Origin: Penelope pileata
Taxonomy: Eukaryota; Chordata; Aves; Galliformes; Cracidae
Direction of reading: 5' to 3'
DNA length: 64,000 nt
Assembly: GCA_013396635.1 (NCBI GenBank)
Contig: WBMW01001660.1
Coordinates: forward strand, 1 to 64,000
Under the pieces are notes generated by a model that was not told the origin of the DNA, did no database searches, and saw nothing but the letters and a program-made list of their open reading frames with translations. Both the position numbers and the translations under genes were made by a program. How positions within the stretch are numbered: position 1 is the stretch's first letter; each line of letters begins with the position of its first letter. Positions 1 to 14,407 of this stretch are shown piece by piece.

Positions 1-121
1 CTCCAGCCGCCGCGGTAAGGACGGGGCGAGGCGGGGAAGGACGAGGAGCCCCGCCCGGAACTCGGTGCGCGGTACTGCCGCTGTGCTGCCGGGGCGCGGA
101 GCTCCGCGCCGGGCGGGGCAG
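1..121 (+). other. MET: MET non-coding exon 1, 3' part (tentative)
   Basis: MET genes have a non-coding first exon spliced to an exon that opens about 14-15 nt before the ATG. Two good donors are seen here: GCG|GTAAGG with the cut after 14, and CAG|GTGAGC with the cut after 121. Either could end exon 1, and both could be used. No coding content is expected. The choice cannot be made without cDNA; the larger span is given. Confidence 0.4.
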
Positions 122-290
122 GTGAGCGGGGCCGGGCGGGAGCTGCGCTGCCGCGGGCACGGGGCGCCGGGGCCGGGGCGGGCGGAGGTCTCGGGGTGAG
201 CCGCTGCCGTGCTGCGCCGAGTTCTGCTCTCGGACTTTGGGGTTCTTCGGCGTTCGCGGTCTTTGCCACAGCTGCGTCGCTTTGCGTTTA
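1..290 (+). promoter_or_regulatory. MET: CpG island at the MET 5' end
   Basis: The first ~290 bases are very GC-rich and dense in CpG, then composition drops sharply to AT-rich intron (a T-rich run lies at about 285-303). GC-box-like strings (GGGCGGGG at 111-118 and a GGGGCGGGCGG string near 176-186) fit Sp1-type sites; no TATA box is obvious. Mammalian MET has a TATA-less, Sp1-driven CpG-island promoter, so this is read as the promoter/exon 1/start-of-intron-1 island. The transcription start may lie at or left of the window edge and cannot be placed from sequence alone. Confidence 0.75.
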
Positions 291-3200
291 TTTATTTATT
301 TTCAAAAGCGGAATTTGCTGAAAACGGTCGATAATTCGCGCTGTGTGATAGCATTCCACCGCTGTTTCCGTGCCGGCATTAAATGCAGTGGTCACTGGCG
401 TTAGAAGTCCTGCACGTACCCCTTAGAAGCCGTAAGTTGCACACATGCATCCTAAAAGAGGGATTAATAGCGGGGTAGCGGTGATATTGAAGGAAGCGTG
501 CCCTGCAGGGCGCTGTGCTGCTCCCCGGGAACCTGTGCCGCGCGGGGCAGCCCGCCTGCTGCCATCCCACAAGTGCTGTTTGCATTGTCTGCCAGCAATT
601 CTTTTTGTTTTTTTTTCGTTAAGAGATCTGAGCGGTTTGTGTTTATAAGCAGGCAAGAGAAAGTGTCCCGCATGTTTCCCCGAGAGGTGGTTAAACGTTT
701 ACAGACCACAGGCTATAGAGCACGGAGCAGCCTTTGGCAGGGGCTGCATGCTGACAACAGAGTAACTTGGAGAGCGACTGTGCCGCTGCTCTTTGTGTGC
801 CCTCAGCCTCCTCTGCACTCTGCGATTCCTTCCCTGGCAGCCTTCTAATGCAAACTGAATCACTGGAGGGAGGAATACTTTGTAAAACATTCATCTCCCT
901 ATTTACAGAACATAGAGTCAGCGCCTTATCCTTCCTGCTGAGGGGAATGAGTTTGTCTGTGAGATCCTATAGGGCTGTTTCTCCTTTCTTTTCTGTGTTT
1001 CCTTTCCCCAAAGGATGAGCACTGTGCAGCAGTTTGTTATCCATGAGCCAGGTTGCTTGTGCTGGGGGACAGCTGGGGGCTGGGGGCAGTGGTGCTGCCT
1101 GCGGAGCAACAGAACCCCCTTGGGGTTCAGTGAATGACCAGTGCTGTCCTCCCAGAAATGCCTTTCCAGTGCTGATTTCCCTGCATTTGTAGTTCCCTGG
1201 TACCTCAGCTGATGGCCATCACCCCCTCCCACTGGTCCAGTGCAGCTGAAGGGACCAGCCCTCCTTCTGTGAGCTACAAGTGGCTGCTCTGTACTTCCAG
1301 CTCCAAGGGGAGATGGGAAGCCTGCAGCCCCCTGGTCTGGCTGGCAGGACACCAGCGAGCACTCGCACAGCGGGCTGTGTGCAGGGGCAGCAGCCACACC
1401 ATCACCGCCGCTAAGGGACCCCGATGGCAGCCACACGTGGGGCTGAGCTGGGCCAGGCCGGGCTGGCCAGAGAGCTGGGCTGCGGTGGTGGGAGCCCACT
1501 GCTCTGTGCGGTCTGTGTTTGCCCCGGTCGCTCTGCAGTGCTGGTCTGCCCAGGCTTCGTACACCTCATGCAGAAAGTGAGGGGAGGGGCTGCATCTCCG
1601 TATGTGCTTGTGCAGCAGAAGGGAAATCCTGCTCATGCTCTCCCCGCGCTGCAGAAGCGCGCATCGCTTCTGCAGTGGCAGAGAAGTAGCGTTCTCTGAA
1701 GCAACCTGGACAGGAAGGTGAAACCCAGAAGGGAGCTACAAGGAACCACTCAGTGTAACGGAGAGGGAATGGGTTGCAGTGCGATACTTCAAACAAACCT
1801 TCCTGAGATTATGGTTGTGACCACACCTCAGTGGCTGGTTCCTGTGAAACCCTTGTGCCCAGGCTTCCCACCCCACTGCTGCCTCCTGGCTGGCCTCTGG
1901 GCCATGCTTCACAGCCTGCTGCCACCAGTGCAGCCGTCAACCTGTGCATCTTGTCTGCTGTGGCCACGGCCCGTGACTGCCACCCACACGCTGGTTTGCA
2001 TCCAGCAATTAAGGCCATACAACTCACCACCACCGCTGAGGCCACAGCAGCCCCGGCGCGGTCCCATGCAGCGTGCCACCACTGCCAAGCAGACCACGGC
2101 CCCGCGGGGGCTCCACGAGTGGCATTTCCCTGCATGGTATCCCTGTCCCCCACTGCACAGCTGCACCAGGAAGGTTTCTGTTGTTCTCTCCTGTAAAAAC
2201 GTTGTGTTTTTCTTGGCGATGGTTTTAACAAATCTCTATCTCCTACATGGCGAGTGATGCAAGCATGTTACCAGAACCCATTTTTAAATCAGTTTCCTTA
2301 CCCAGGGGAAATGCACTATAGACAGGGCCTTCAGGAAACGAATAATTAGGTGACCTTTTTCCCCCCAGAATATCAGGTCTGTTTTATGTAGAGCTGTTTG
2401 AAGTCACACAAATTCTCATTACTCTCCAAATCTCTAACCTTCCCTTGTTTAAGATACCTTTTAGGAAATCAAATCAGTGTTTCAATCTAATTTCCAAAGG
2501 CATTCAAACACATGGTATGTGTGCTAACTTGTTTCCTCTAGCATTAACAAATCTAGCAAATTGCCAAGCTATTTGCCTTCAGGAAAGCTATGATGTTGTA
2601 CAAGAAGATAAAGTATTTTTTCCTTCAATTTCAAACATTAAAAAAACAAAGGAAAGGCAAAGTTATCAGACCACGTTGGCCTAGGATGTAACTCCTTTGA
2701 AGGCAGCAGCACTACTGAGTAGATTGCCGTTGTCAGGTGTCTCCTTTTTGATCTGTTCTGGGAGTTTTCAGTTGCTCCGCAATCCCTTTCCATCACTTGA
2801 TCCAACCAGATGGTGACCCCTGGCTCAGTTGGACCTTCTTTGAGTTTGCAGTGATGGAGCATGCCAATATCAGAGCAGGCGATGCGAGCAGAGGGGAGGC
2901 TGGGCAGGTTTTGTAGCAGCACTGGGGGCAGCGTGGATAGAGGGTGAAGGAGCAGTGGCTGTGTGGGTAACCATGGGGCATTTCATTTTCAAGCAAGTGT
3001 CGATAACAGGAGATTTTCTGTAGTGCTGAGGAGTTTAATAAGCTCAAAATATTTAAGCAGGATCCTTCCTTTGTGCATCCTACAGCTCTGTGATACCCTT
3101 CTGCTTGTCCCAGGGAAGTAACACCAAATTGCCCTTCTGTATGGAAGCTGGTGGAAGGAGTCCTGTTTGAATGCATGATCAATGCAGTTGCAAATGGACG

Positions 3201-6200
3201 AGAAAGGAAAATTGCCTAATGCTTTCAGAAGATTTTCATTTTGCTCAAGTGTTTGCACCATGGCCATCGCCATGGTATTTGATAGCTATCCATTTTGTTG
3301 TGTATGTTGCAGCTTTAACCTCTGTTTGAGGGGTCACATCAGCCTACCTTTTTTCCTATATAAGTTGCTTTCCTCTACTGTAGCTCCTTCATGTTGACGT
3401 TTATCCAGCTAAACAGTATCAGAATCTTTTTGACATGCGCTGGTATAATTTCTGTGAAGGATCAGTGACCTAGCTTAACAAATCTAAAAAATCAGCAATG
3501 TAACTAAATATGTGACATTTATTGAAATTCATTCTTTGCCATGGAGCTACTTTCTTTCAAAAATATTGAGAATAAGAAGGGATTGCAGCTGCAATTTGAT
3601 TAAATCTACAGTTGTTACCATTTGCCTTCTGCAAATTGATTCCCCCACCTACCTCCCAGCCCAACGTGCTTATTGATTAAAAACCCTGCCCTGGCCCGAG
3701 CCGGCGTACACGCGGTGTTTGTGTGCTTGTGCCTCCCATGCAAGTTGTAACAGGCTCCGAACCCTGGAGGCTGGCTATGCTCGTGAGCTATTGGAATGGG
3801 AAGGGTACTTAGCAATTGTTTTAAGCTATATGATGACACATCTTTGAACCCCATTGTATGAAGGAAAAATACCTTCTGACTGGAGAGAGATTTCCTGTTT
3901 ATGTGTGTGTTTGCTGGAATTAAGGCTTCCCCTGTGTGTTGGCCGAGTATTTTTTGTAATCCAAAATGGCAATGCAGCAAGTCACCTACAGAGTTTATTT
4001 TTTGGACAGGATACAGGTCTTTTATTTTTCAAAATAGCATGGAGTTGATGATGAAGCATGGGGGCCTCTCAGTTACACTTCTACAAGCAGACTCAGTTAA
4101 TTGAGGCTGCACAGTTATAAAGACAGATAGATTTAGGCAATAAGTAATTAACTTTTATTGACATTTTTATACAATGTAAGTTGTTCGCTTCCCACACAGG
4201 AAGTTTTGACTTCAGGCAGATGTTCTTTCAGCATAAGGATATGATATTTGCCAACCGTATAATTTATTTTATCAAATGGTTAGAATCATAGCTTTGGTTG
4301 TGACTGAAGGGAGTCCTTTAAGATCTTCTGGCTCTCTGTATAGCACAAAGCTCTGTAGCTGTGTAGGCCCCGCTGCTGGTGTCCAGGCAAGAGCCGAGCT
4401 GCAGGAGGGCTGCGTGCGGTACCTGAGGGGCTTTCAGCTGTGTGGGCGTGGGGCTGACCAGCAAATAAGCCCTGTGTGACACTCCTGACCTGGGTTTGTG
4501 ACCTTGCAGCATGCCCCTGCACCCTACCTGCCACAGCCAAACCCTGTGAGAGGGGAGAGTTGCTGCCACAAGGCTGGGACCAGGCATTTTGCCTGTAACA
4601 GTAACCAGGCCGGACCACCCTGAACTTAGGCAGTAAAGTTATCGCTATTTATTAAATACAGTTTTAAGGTTTCTGGTTTGCCTCAACTGATGCTCATTTT
4701 AAACAACTGTCTGGGACTGGGAGAAACCTGGACTAATGGACTGATTACACCGAGTGTTCCTTAGGGCCTGGAGCCGCGCAGCCCCTGGTGCGGGATGTCC
4801 CAGCCCCAGCCACACTGCCCATGCTCTAAACTGGCAGAATGTCTTCCTTGGCAGAATTCCATCCCTTCCTCCTCTGCCACAGGGCCTCAGAACAACACGT
4901 GTGGGTCTTCAGCATCTTGCTTTTTACTCCTCCATTTGCGGTGGTGCCACTCACATGGTGGCCATGAGCAAGGCCGCAGCCCCCAGGCTGTTGGCGCGTG
5001 CCGTGCTGCTGACCTGCAGTGGGTGCTGGGCTTCGCTCTGCCTTGTGGGTGTTTGCGCAGTATCTGCAAAGTGGATTTCCTCTCCCTCAGTTTCTGTAGA
5101 AGATTGAGGTATCTTTTACCACATGAAATTATTTTAGTTAATTTTTGCACAAATTGATAATTCCCACAGGAGCTATTTATTTTAGTCTAGATTTTGTGGA
5201 AACAGAAATCCTTTCTGAGCATGTCAAATTGAGCAGATGAAAATAATTGCTAGCTATGCTTAGAATTCCAAACTTACTTATTTCTCCGTTATGTTTGGAT
5301 ATGTTTTTTTCTTTTTAATTTTTTTAAGCTTGGTTTAACTGTATGCTGAACCTCCCCTTTAATTTACATTGTTTTTCCATGTGTTTTGACAATATCTTTT
5401 CAGTCTTGCTATAGACCCATAGAACTGTGTGAATGCCTAGTAGCATGCATGTTTTTTACCACTTCGTATTTATCATGAATAACAAAGCTTTTTGGTCTGC
5501 TTGACCCAAGCTAAAAAAAAAAATAAATTTCAGGACCTTTAGAGATATTTATTAAGAGATTAGGATTTGCTTTCTCCTTCTCCCCTCCTTGCCTTGGAGG
5601 ATCCTATGAAGGTAAAGTTAGCAGGTTTCTGAGTGACCTCTGGCTTTGAGAAAATTCTCAAATCTGTGAGTTGTCCAGCAACACATCGTGAGAGAAGAGC
5701 ATGATTTGCTCTACAAAACTGAGGTAACTTCACAAGCTTTGTCTGTCTTCAGATATATGCTAGCATAACTAAGGCATGGATTTCTCTGTATCTGTAAGAT
5801 TGTTACGTAGCCAAAATTGTATTAGGCCTTCTGTTATGGGAATCATATACACTTCTGCATGTTATTATATATCCCTGTATCTGCTATGGTTTTATTATAT
5901 CATTTTCTTATGTGTCTACATGACATTTCTCATCCAAAAATAACCAGTTTCTATTAGCAATAGAAAATACAGGGTGGCGGTTTTGTTGAAGACAATGAAA
6001 GGTGTTGGTAGTTGAATTCATGTCAAAAGTAGATTAATTCCTCTTTCCTAATGTCACTGAAAATGTTAAATGAATTACTGGAGTTATATTCAGTTTTCCT
6101 GTTTACTTCTAGAAAGTGGTTACTAATTTTAAATGTTATATATTACTGTCTTGCAGAACCTTTGGTTGAAGTCTTTAGGTTTATTGCTTTTCTTTGGATT

Positions 6201-9200
6201 AGAGGCCAATATTTTTCTTGGGAAAAAATGTTTCTTCTAAGAATGTTACCAAGTACTGAATATTAACAAGTGCCTGAAGTTGCAGTTAAAAAAAATCACA
6301 AAATGAATAATTCTTCAAAAAGTAGATATAATGTAAACAGTATTGGACTCCAGCAAAATAGTGATCCAGCGTGGAGCTTGCTACGTAATTAAGCTCTTCT
6401 GCATCAGGGAATATAATTTAAATTCCACCCAATAAAATGAGTTTAGCACCCAGTCAAATCAGTAAAAGATGTTGAGCATGTTTGAGGATGCAATTTTATC
6501 CCACAGTAGCTGATCGAAAACCTTATCTTAACTGTTGTTTAACCCCTGTGATGAAGGGAAGCTTTGGCACACATGTTGCTGTTGCTTTCCCGTACGTGCT
6601 CAAGGACAGCGTTGCATCATATGAGTTTTATCCTTGTTTGTGTTTGCAGGGCTTCCAAACAGTAAATCAGGTTGTTCCTCAAGGTTTTTAGTTAAACTCA
6701 GAGTGTCGGGATACAAGTAAATGGAAGCATTCTATGGAAGCTGTGCAAGTGCTGAGAACAGGTAGAGGACCCACGCTTGTACTAGGACTTTAGCTCATCA
6801 GTCAGATTTCCACAGTGGGAAAGCCCTACTGTTTCTACCCAACATGGGAACCTTATTGTAAGTTTTTTGAGCCATTCTATAAAATTTAATACCGATTCTT
6901 TTCTTGCTTTAGGATTGCAAGATATTAAAACCTCATTACTCTTCATGTTCTGTTAAAACCTGTAGAATTCAGCTATTCTTATTGCTATCATATTCCTTTG
7001 GATTTTGTCCTTATTGTCCTGATCTTGCGTATGCAAGGCAGATGGGCTGCAAGGCATGCCCATTTGTGAAAAGGGAACGTTTCCCTCCCTCTTCTGGTTA
7101 AATTCAGGAAGACCTGCTCCACCATAGCTACCGTTTTCCTGTGTAACTCTGGCAGCCTACAGGAAAGGAGGAGCTCTGAATGCAGAGCATGGTAACAGAA
7201 GTTGGGAGAGCCGAGAGCCGGGCAGGAGGTGTGTAAACTCAGCACAGTGCATGAAATGACAAAATTCATAAATGACCTTCTTATTGCAGAGCTGATTCTT
7301 GTGTTTTTCCTGAGAGCTAAAAAAGGGAGAACACTGTGCATGGGCATTATCAGTCAGAAGGACTGTTTATCATTGCTCTGGAGTTTTCTTTTGTTCTAAA
7401 AACACATTTACAAAAATAAGTACATGTTTGTTCTTCTCTAGTTGTAAGCTGCCATGATAAAATCAGCTTTTGGATAGCTCGGAGACATCTTTGCTGCTTC
7501 CTGAAAATTACTGCATGGGGTTTTTTTGTTTTCAGATTGTGAGGTTTTCATACAAGATGTTTGAAATAACTCCTTTTATGCAAATAATACCACATTTCTC
7601 TCATAAACTAAACACAATCAGGGCCAAACTCTGCCTGCAGATAAGCACACATGGCTTCCAAAGTTCCCCTGACTTCACTGGGAGTGCTTCTCGCTTATCT
7701 GAGAGTAGTAGCCTAAAATCCCTCCAGGGCACAAAAAAAAAAAGGTAACAAACAGCGAATTGTTTTCACAGTACAAAAAGCCTTTCAGGAAGCAGCACTG
7801 AGCAATAAGAGGTGCGTAAAAAAAATAAGACAGTACCCATTTCCCTGCTAGAGTATTGGTGTGTCTTCTGTGCTCTTTGAAGCTGATCAGAACACAGGTT
7901 ATTTACCGAGACCTCCATTGCATGCTATTAATAGGGGTGAAAACCCACTGTTTGACTGGGCATTGTTTATTGGGATTTTAAAGACATATGAAAAGATAAT
8001 GCCTGTGTCCATTAGCTAGTTACTTGGAAATGCAGTGGAGGTTAATTCAGTTTTGCTTTAAAGCATAATGATTTTCTTCATTAACAATATATAAGATTTT
8101 TAAAGATTTACTCTTCTGCACCTATCACCCCTGTTAAGTTATGCCTTCTACATCTCAGAATTTATCCTGTGTCATCTATTGTTCATTTTAAATTAGGTAA
8201 TATTGAGATTCTGTCATGTCAACAGATCTTCTGCCTCTCAGGGTCTTTTAAGCACCCTGTCTTCTAGTCCTTACTCAGCTAAACTATCACAGGAATCGAT
8301 GAGAATATTGTTTGCATAAAGACTATGTGGAGTCCGGTCTTGGAAAAGGTGGCAGCTTCACAGTAAAGGCATGTAACATAGCCAGACAAACATTAGGCCC
8401 CAAACCAGGCTCTTGTACAAAAATCCAGGTGCATAACAGTTTAGGTTTGCCCCACCATCACCCCTAGCAGCTGTATCCTGTTCAGATTTCAACTGCTTGA
8501 GTAATTATTAATCATGAGTAGTCCAATATTTACACAGTGCTAAATAAGCACTATAGCATAATTTGAATATTTTCAGTAGGAACCGATATGTGAAAGTGTT
8601 TTTGTTATGGCAGTGGCCTTTGTTCAGTGCCTGAAGTATTGAACTCAGTGGTGTCAACTGCTTAAGCAAACCTCATGCTCAGGAGTGATTGTTTTAATAT
8701 AAAGTCCTAAATTAAAAACATGCATTAACTGACATTTCCAATTTTACCACTGCTATTTTATTTTCTTTCTGGATAAGCAGATCAAGCTTAAAATTATGGG
8801 AAAGATCCATAGGGGCTACTTTGGGATCTTAAATGGGATTTAGAGTGAGTTCAGGGCACAAGTCCAGGGAAGATATCCAGAAACCTAATACTTTGTGGCC
8901 ACAAAGCTCTCAGGTGCTTAGGTTAGCTAGCGTCTGCTCTTGGTTCTGAATATTCCCTGGATTTCACCTGAGCTTAAGCTCCACAGGAGGAATAATCACA
9001 TGGAGCAGTCAGAGGCCCTTGGCCCTGGCTAGGTCACAGCTCCTGGCTGAGCTCGCGTGAGGTCCCGAGATGGGATGGGGTGCAGACAGGTCCTGCTGCC
9101 GACAGCATTGAGTCCCATGCAGCTATTTGCTCCTCCTCCTAGCCTGCTGGGCTATGAAGCTCAAGGACTGCTTTTAATCTGCACTCTCTGCCAAGGAGGA

Positions 9201-10856
9201 TTCACAGCCATATCTTCCACTGCCTGCAACTTCAGGACAGGAGAGAGAAGAGGAGCGACGGCCATCATGGAGTGATGGTGGGGGGGAGCTGGTCAAAGTT
9301 TAGACCTGTGTTTGGCCAGCTTGTTTGTGAGGGAATGAAGGTCGTGGCTTTAAATCAGGCCCCTTGCAGCAGGCACTGTCCTGCAGCTCAGCGCTGCTGC
9401 CAGCTGTGCCACAGGCCTTGTGCCTCTTGTAGGCCTGCCACCAAGTCCTTCACATTTTGGAGGCATTCTGCAAGAATGGGCTAATTTATCCTTGTGTCAC
9501 CCTTGTGAGGAAGGTAAATACTCTCTGGAGTTTGGAAAGAGGCTCTTTGCTTATCTTGCAAGCTCCTTGACTCTGGCTCCAGCTTTCCAAAAGAGCCACT
9601 CTGGGGTCCAAAGGATGCCTGAACGAGCCTGAGACCTGTTAGCAGGCCCTTGTACATGAGAAGCCCTGACAGCAGTGCCTGCACATCTAAGCTCTCCAGC
9701 TGTCCTGCAAATGAGGAGAGGGAAAAACATCAAGAAAATCCATTCAGCCAAAGAAAAAANAGATCTGCCAAAATAGAAGCCGAGGCTGCTCCAGATCAGG
9801 CACTCTGCTGATTGCAGCTGTGACACCATTGCCTCTGGTGAGAGCTGGGGTGTCAGATAGACTGGTCCCAGGCCATTTCGGGATTTATGAATACCAATAC
9901 TGTAAAGTCCTTGGAAGCAGATCGTGAATCACAGGTTCACAGCAAGGCAGCAGTCTAGCCAATGAGCCATCATTAACTCAGTTTCTAAACTGAGTGAAAG
10001 TAGGGCATCAGTTAAAGTGCATTGCAATAACATAATCTTGCAGTGACAACAGCGAGGTCAGCATTAAAAAGAAAAGGTCATAACCTCCTAACCAAACACA
10101 GATGTGAAGTGAACGCTATCCTTGACATTGCTGCTGTTTGATTATCAGAAAACTGCTATGAAGACCATCAAATTATTAATTTTGGTATCAGGTAAAGGAT
10201 GTGTTCTGCTAAGCTAAGACATAAATATAGACTTGATTGCTTCCACTAGCTGTTTACAAACACAGGCAATCTCGAATGGCTACAGACAAAAATGAGGGTT
10301 TGCACCACAATTTACATAGGGCAAAGAGCACAGAGCTAGTTTTGGACCGGGGCAGTTTGTGTTTGGCAGGACTAGTTATCTCTGATATGTTACATGACTG
10401 AGGTTGCTGTGCTTGTGGAGCCAGCCTGGATGTGGAAGGTGTGCTGCCTGAAGCTCTCTGTGCAGTACTCCAGAAGCAGTGCCTTTTCCAGGTCTGTCTA
10501 TTACATGCATAACCCAAGCCCCAGCAGAGGAAAGCTGAGTGACCCATTTCAGCCCTTAGGTGAGCTCTCTGAACCTGGGGATCCAGGTCAGCCCTAAGAT
10601 ATGCTGATCTCAAAGGGACCCAGCAGGAAGTTTCACCATAACACCTCAGCTTGATAAGGTATGTATCAAGAAGGGTGTCAGCAACCTATTGGAAATCCTT
10701 GACCCTAAGTGTTTGTCACTAATTTGCCTCATGACCCTCAGGGACACATTGATGGAGCAGAGTGAAGCCATGGCACCCAGCATCATGCTTTATGTGCACT
10801 GTGGAGCAGAAAAGCTGCTACCTGACCCTAACCTGCCAGCTCTCTCAGGGGAGGGG

Positions 10857-10887
10857 AAAAAAACAAAAAAAAACAAACAAAAAAACA
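10857..10887 (+). repeat. A-rich simple repeat (CAAA-type)
   Basis: A run of A interrupted by single C residues. It is low-complexity, with no recognisable retroelement body next to it. Confidence 0.8.
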
Positions 10888-13800
10888 CCATAGCCAGCAC
10901 AATTTCTTCTGCGTCTTGGTATCCTGGATGTTTGTACTATACATTCAGGAGGAATTGAGGGAGCTGTTGGGATTTTGCTGCTATTATTATTCTTATATAT
11001 TTATTATGATATCAAGAGTAAATTTGGTTACATGATATGCAAGTAGATCTTTTGGTACAGATTTCATGTAACACACTTTATCATCCCTATCTATTGATGC
11101 AAATAACTTTTTTTTTTCTTTTAAGATTAATGTTCGACTATGAAGAGCTGCTGTCTCTGGGACTCATTAGAACCATTAGCACCAAATAACAATTAAACTG
11201 CAGGAAATGCCCTGCATCAAGATCATTTATAATTGCTGTTAGAACATTTAAATCAAATCTGTATGCTGTCTTGGTTACTCGTTGCTATCTGCCTTTTAAT
11301 CTTTCTCATTTTATGACCCATGCCATTCCTTCAATTATCACAGTATGGAAGGCTCTTAGTTTTACTACAAGACAGAAAAGGCTTCCAAAATTTGTTCTGC
11401 ATTTCAATACATGAATTTAAGTAGATAGATGTTATAACCATAAAGCAAAAAATCTAAGTGCTGAGAGTAGTCAAGGGAATGGTGCTAAAACTGTGCTTAC
11501 AGCCAGGTTTGCCAGTTTGGCTCCTTAAGAAAGGCAGAACTACATTCCAGGAAAATTACACTGTCCCCATTCTTTACAGACAACCACAAAATGCTTAGAC
11601 TCATGCAAAAAGTTGGTCAACAGGATCAGCTAAGAAAAACGGCTTCCTCCTACTGTAAGGTGTTTTTATACTCACCAATAAAGTACTTGCGTCTTAACTG
11701 AGGTTGTATAACACCCTCAGTCAACAAGGACATGTCTGTATTTATCGCAGCTGGCTTGAGTCAGTAAAGATCTTTATTTTGCATAAGCAGTAAAAATACA
11801 TTGAGATGCATTAGTTTGTCCCAATAAAAGAAAAGTTGAGAGTGAAACCCAAATATCTCCATATTCACTCACCTGAAGCAGAAAACCGACTTACTATGGG
11901 TTATTGGTTTTGACGTGTAAAATAGCAAGCATATTATATTATTCTGGCTCCCCACAAATCCCTTCTTCTTCTTGGACTGAACATTTGGATTTAGATGTTC
12001 ACACATCAGTTGTCAAACTGAACTATTTGCTGCAGATGCAGAGTTTAGGTCTGTGTTAGAACTGGATTTGTTTTACTGCCGATAGCAATAGTAAAGAGCC
12101 ATGATAGCACCTCAGGTGTTTTGTTAATGAAGATCTACAATTTCTGACTTGCATTCAGATGAATGGAGTGGATCAATAATGCTGTGTTGTTCAAAGTTTT
12201 ACATTCCGTTTTCCCACTGTTGCCAAACAATACAATTATTTAAAAAAAGTCCTCCCATCCTTATGCTTCCGGACGTGGAAAACAGTCCTCCTGTATTTAA
12301 AGATTCAAATCCATCTGGAAATACAAACGTAAACGAATGAAAGACTTATTCTGGCTATTTCCTCCCTGTTTTTCAGTTATTTTTTCTATATTTTGAACTT
12401 CTTTTTTAGTTCTTGTTCTTTGTGGATTTGATTCCTTAGCCCTTGGAATGTGTATGACTTCCTCACATGGGAAATTTCACTGAATTTCAGCAAATGCTGT
12501 ATTCTACCTTTTAAACTGGTCTTCCTGAACAAGATATATCTTGATCTGCTCCACTTGCTTGCAATATATCAGTGAGTGTTTGCTGAGATTCATAATGAAA
12601 GAACCCGTAGTGGCCCTGCAGCTCATCACACCAAAAAGCAATTAAATTAATCCAGTTGTGCTACAGACCCAAGACATGTATTGGTATTAGCATGTTAAGA
12701 TTTGCTGTAAGTTTCAAAGAAAACGCTCTTCGCTTTGTTGTACTGCAGGACACCTACAGAAAATGAATGATAAATGAGTACAAGAACATTTTTTCCATTG
12801 CAAAGGATACATTAGTTTTTTGTGTTTTAATGCTAGTTAAACTTGGCAGACAAAGAAGATGTTCCTGTTGTAAACTGTTGTGAAATATAATGGTATATTG
12901 GACCCAGCAGTGGACCATGTATATAAAAGAGTATATTTTATGCAGTGAGACTTTGGGTTGCTTCTTTGTATCTGGGTGCTGTTAAGGGAGAGCTTACAGA
13001 TCATTTGCACGTGCTAATGAAAGCAATTTGTTCTGACACACTGCCATCACACTGGGGATTTAAAGGGTTGGCTTAATGGTAGATCCTCTGGCAATTGCCT
13101 AGGCTGTGCCCTACCCACCTGTTCATCATGCTAAGCCATCTTACATGCTTGTGCACACCACGGCTACCTCTTAGCATACCATGGAAACCTCCCAGTTTCA
13201 TTATGAATGAATTTGTGACCTACATCACTGATACTAAGTACGATGACTCTTCGCAGTGGGGAACTGAATCACATTAGGGTACATATTACCCTGCAGAAAA
13301 GTTACGTTCTCATCTTAGTCAGCACGAGCAACCTAAATCGGGAAAGTGGGGTGAAAATTGTGCTTAGAACAAGGGAACATGGATTTTAACTCAGATTAGC
13401 CATTTGAATTCAACTTGGGGATCAGCTGCATGTTTGATGGTAGGTTACTTAGTCAAATTTCCTTGTTCTCTCAGTTATTTTAACTCAAGGTAGCTAATTC
13501 AATTTAGCAACTCACAACAATTAAGACCATGTTTAGTCCGTGGACATAGAAAATAGACAATCAGTTTCAATAAGTATTTTACATATAACTCATCCTGTCA
13601 ACAGATGCAGTTGGTTAACTGAAAAGTCTGTTGAGGAAATGTCCACTGTGAACTTATTCTGTTGAGGCTGGTGCTAGTGTTGTGACAGATTTGCAACAAC
13701 AGATTAACGATGGAGCTGTTGTCATATCCCCCTCTTATTTGCCCTGTCCTGTTAAATGATGCCGCTGTCTCCGTGGCAGGGCATCTGATCCATGGGGAAT

Positions 13801-13942
13801 CAGGTCCTGAACTGGCACAGTTTTCAGTCTAGGATAATAAAGCAAACTGAACTCTCAGAAGCAGTGATCACTATGATTATCCTATGTATATTTGCCACAA
13901 GTCTGTCAGAGCCCATAGTAACAAGATGTTTTATTCCACTGG

Positions 13943-13957
13943 AAAAAAAAAAAAAAA
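13943..13957 (+). repeat. Poly-A run
   Basis: Fifteen consecutive A residues in intron 1. No SINE or LINE body is recognised upstream. Confidence 0.8.
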
Positions 13958-14109
13958 GGGAACTATACTATTAAGTATTTCCTAAAAAATAATGGGGAAA
14001 GGCTACCATTTGTTGTACATTTGCTAATAATAGGGTTTGTGAAGTAAGAATTAACATGGTTCTGCTGTAGCTAACCTGAAATAACCTGAGGAGTCAACAT
14101 ATTCTTGTA

Positions 14110-14407
14110 TAAACATGCCATTGTATGCTATGCGTAGGATAGGCAGGACCTTTTCTTTTCTGTAATACAGTAAGGAAATATGAGGTGCACTAAGGAACCT
14201 GCAAAAGCCTTCTTTTTTGTCAGCGTGTTGTCTTAGCTTGTGAAGATCCATGGAGTGCTTTGCAATCAGACTTAATGGGGCCTGTATTGTTGAAATGAGG
14301 GCTAGGAAGACACGTACAGCTCTGTTTTCTGGCTTCCTTGCATAGGACAGCTTGAACATTATCTGACAATGAAGCCAGGCCTGACTTGTCAGTGCACTGG
14401 CAAACAA
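14110..14407 (+). pseudogene. Possible decayed integrase-like fragment
   Basis: In one + frame (codons starting at 14161, 14242 and so on) the translation holds a CN..VRKYEVH-stop-GTC stretch, then CEDPWSALQSDLMGPV (from 14239), then LSDNEARPD (from 14359), all in register. This order resembles the end of an integrase zinc-binding domain, the PW..L..D..GP opening of the catalytic core, and the second-Asp SDN motif, as in Ty3/gypsy-type or GIN/Ginger integrases. The two Asp are only 32 codons apart, shorter than usual, and several stops interrupt the frame, so if real it is an old, partly deleted fossil. Chance similarity cannot be excluded. An open frame just downstream (14412-14792, 126 codons, different frame) might be its continuation or unrelated. 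Confidence 0.3.

Noticed and set aside
918..2257. Several long overlapping open frames on both strands (up to 193 codons)
   Set aside because: The region is GC-rich, which lengthens chance frames. The frames overlap on both strands, have no domain, and have no splice or start context that supports a gene.
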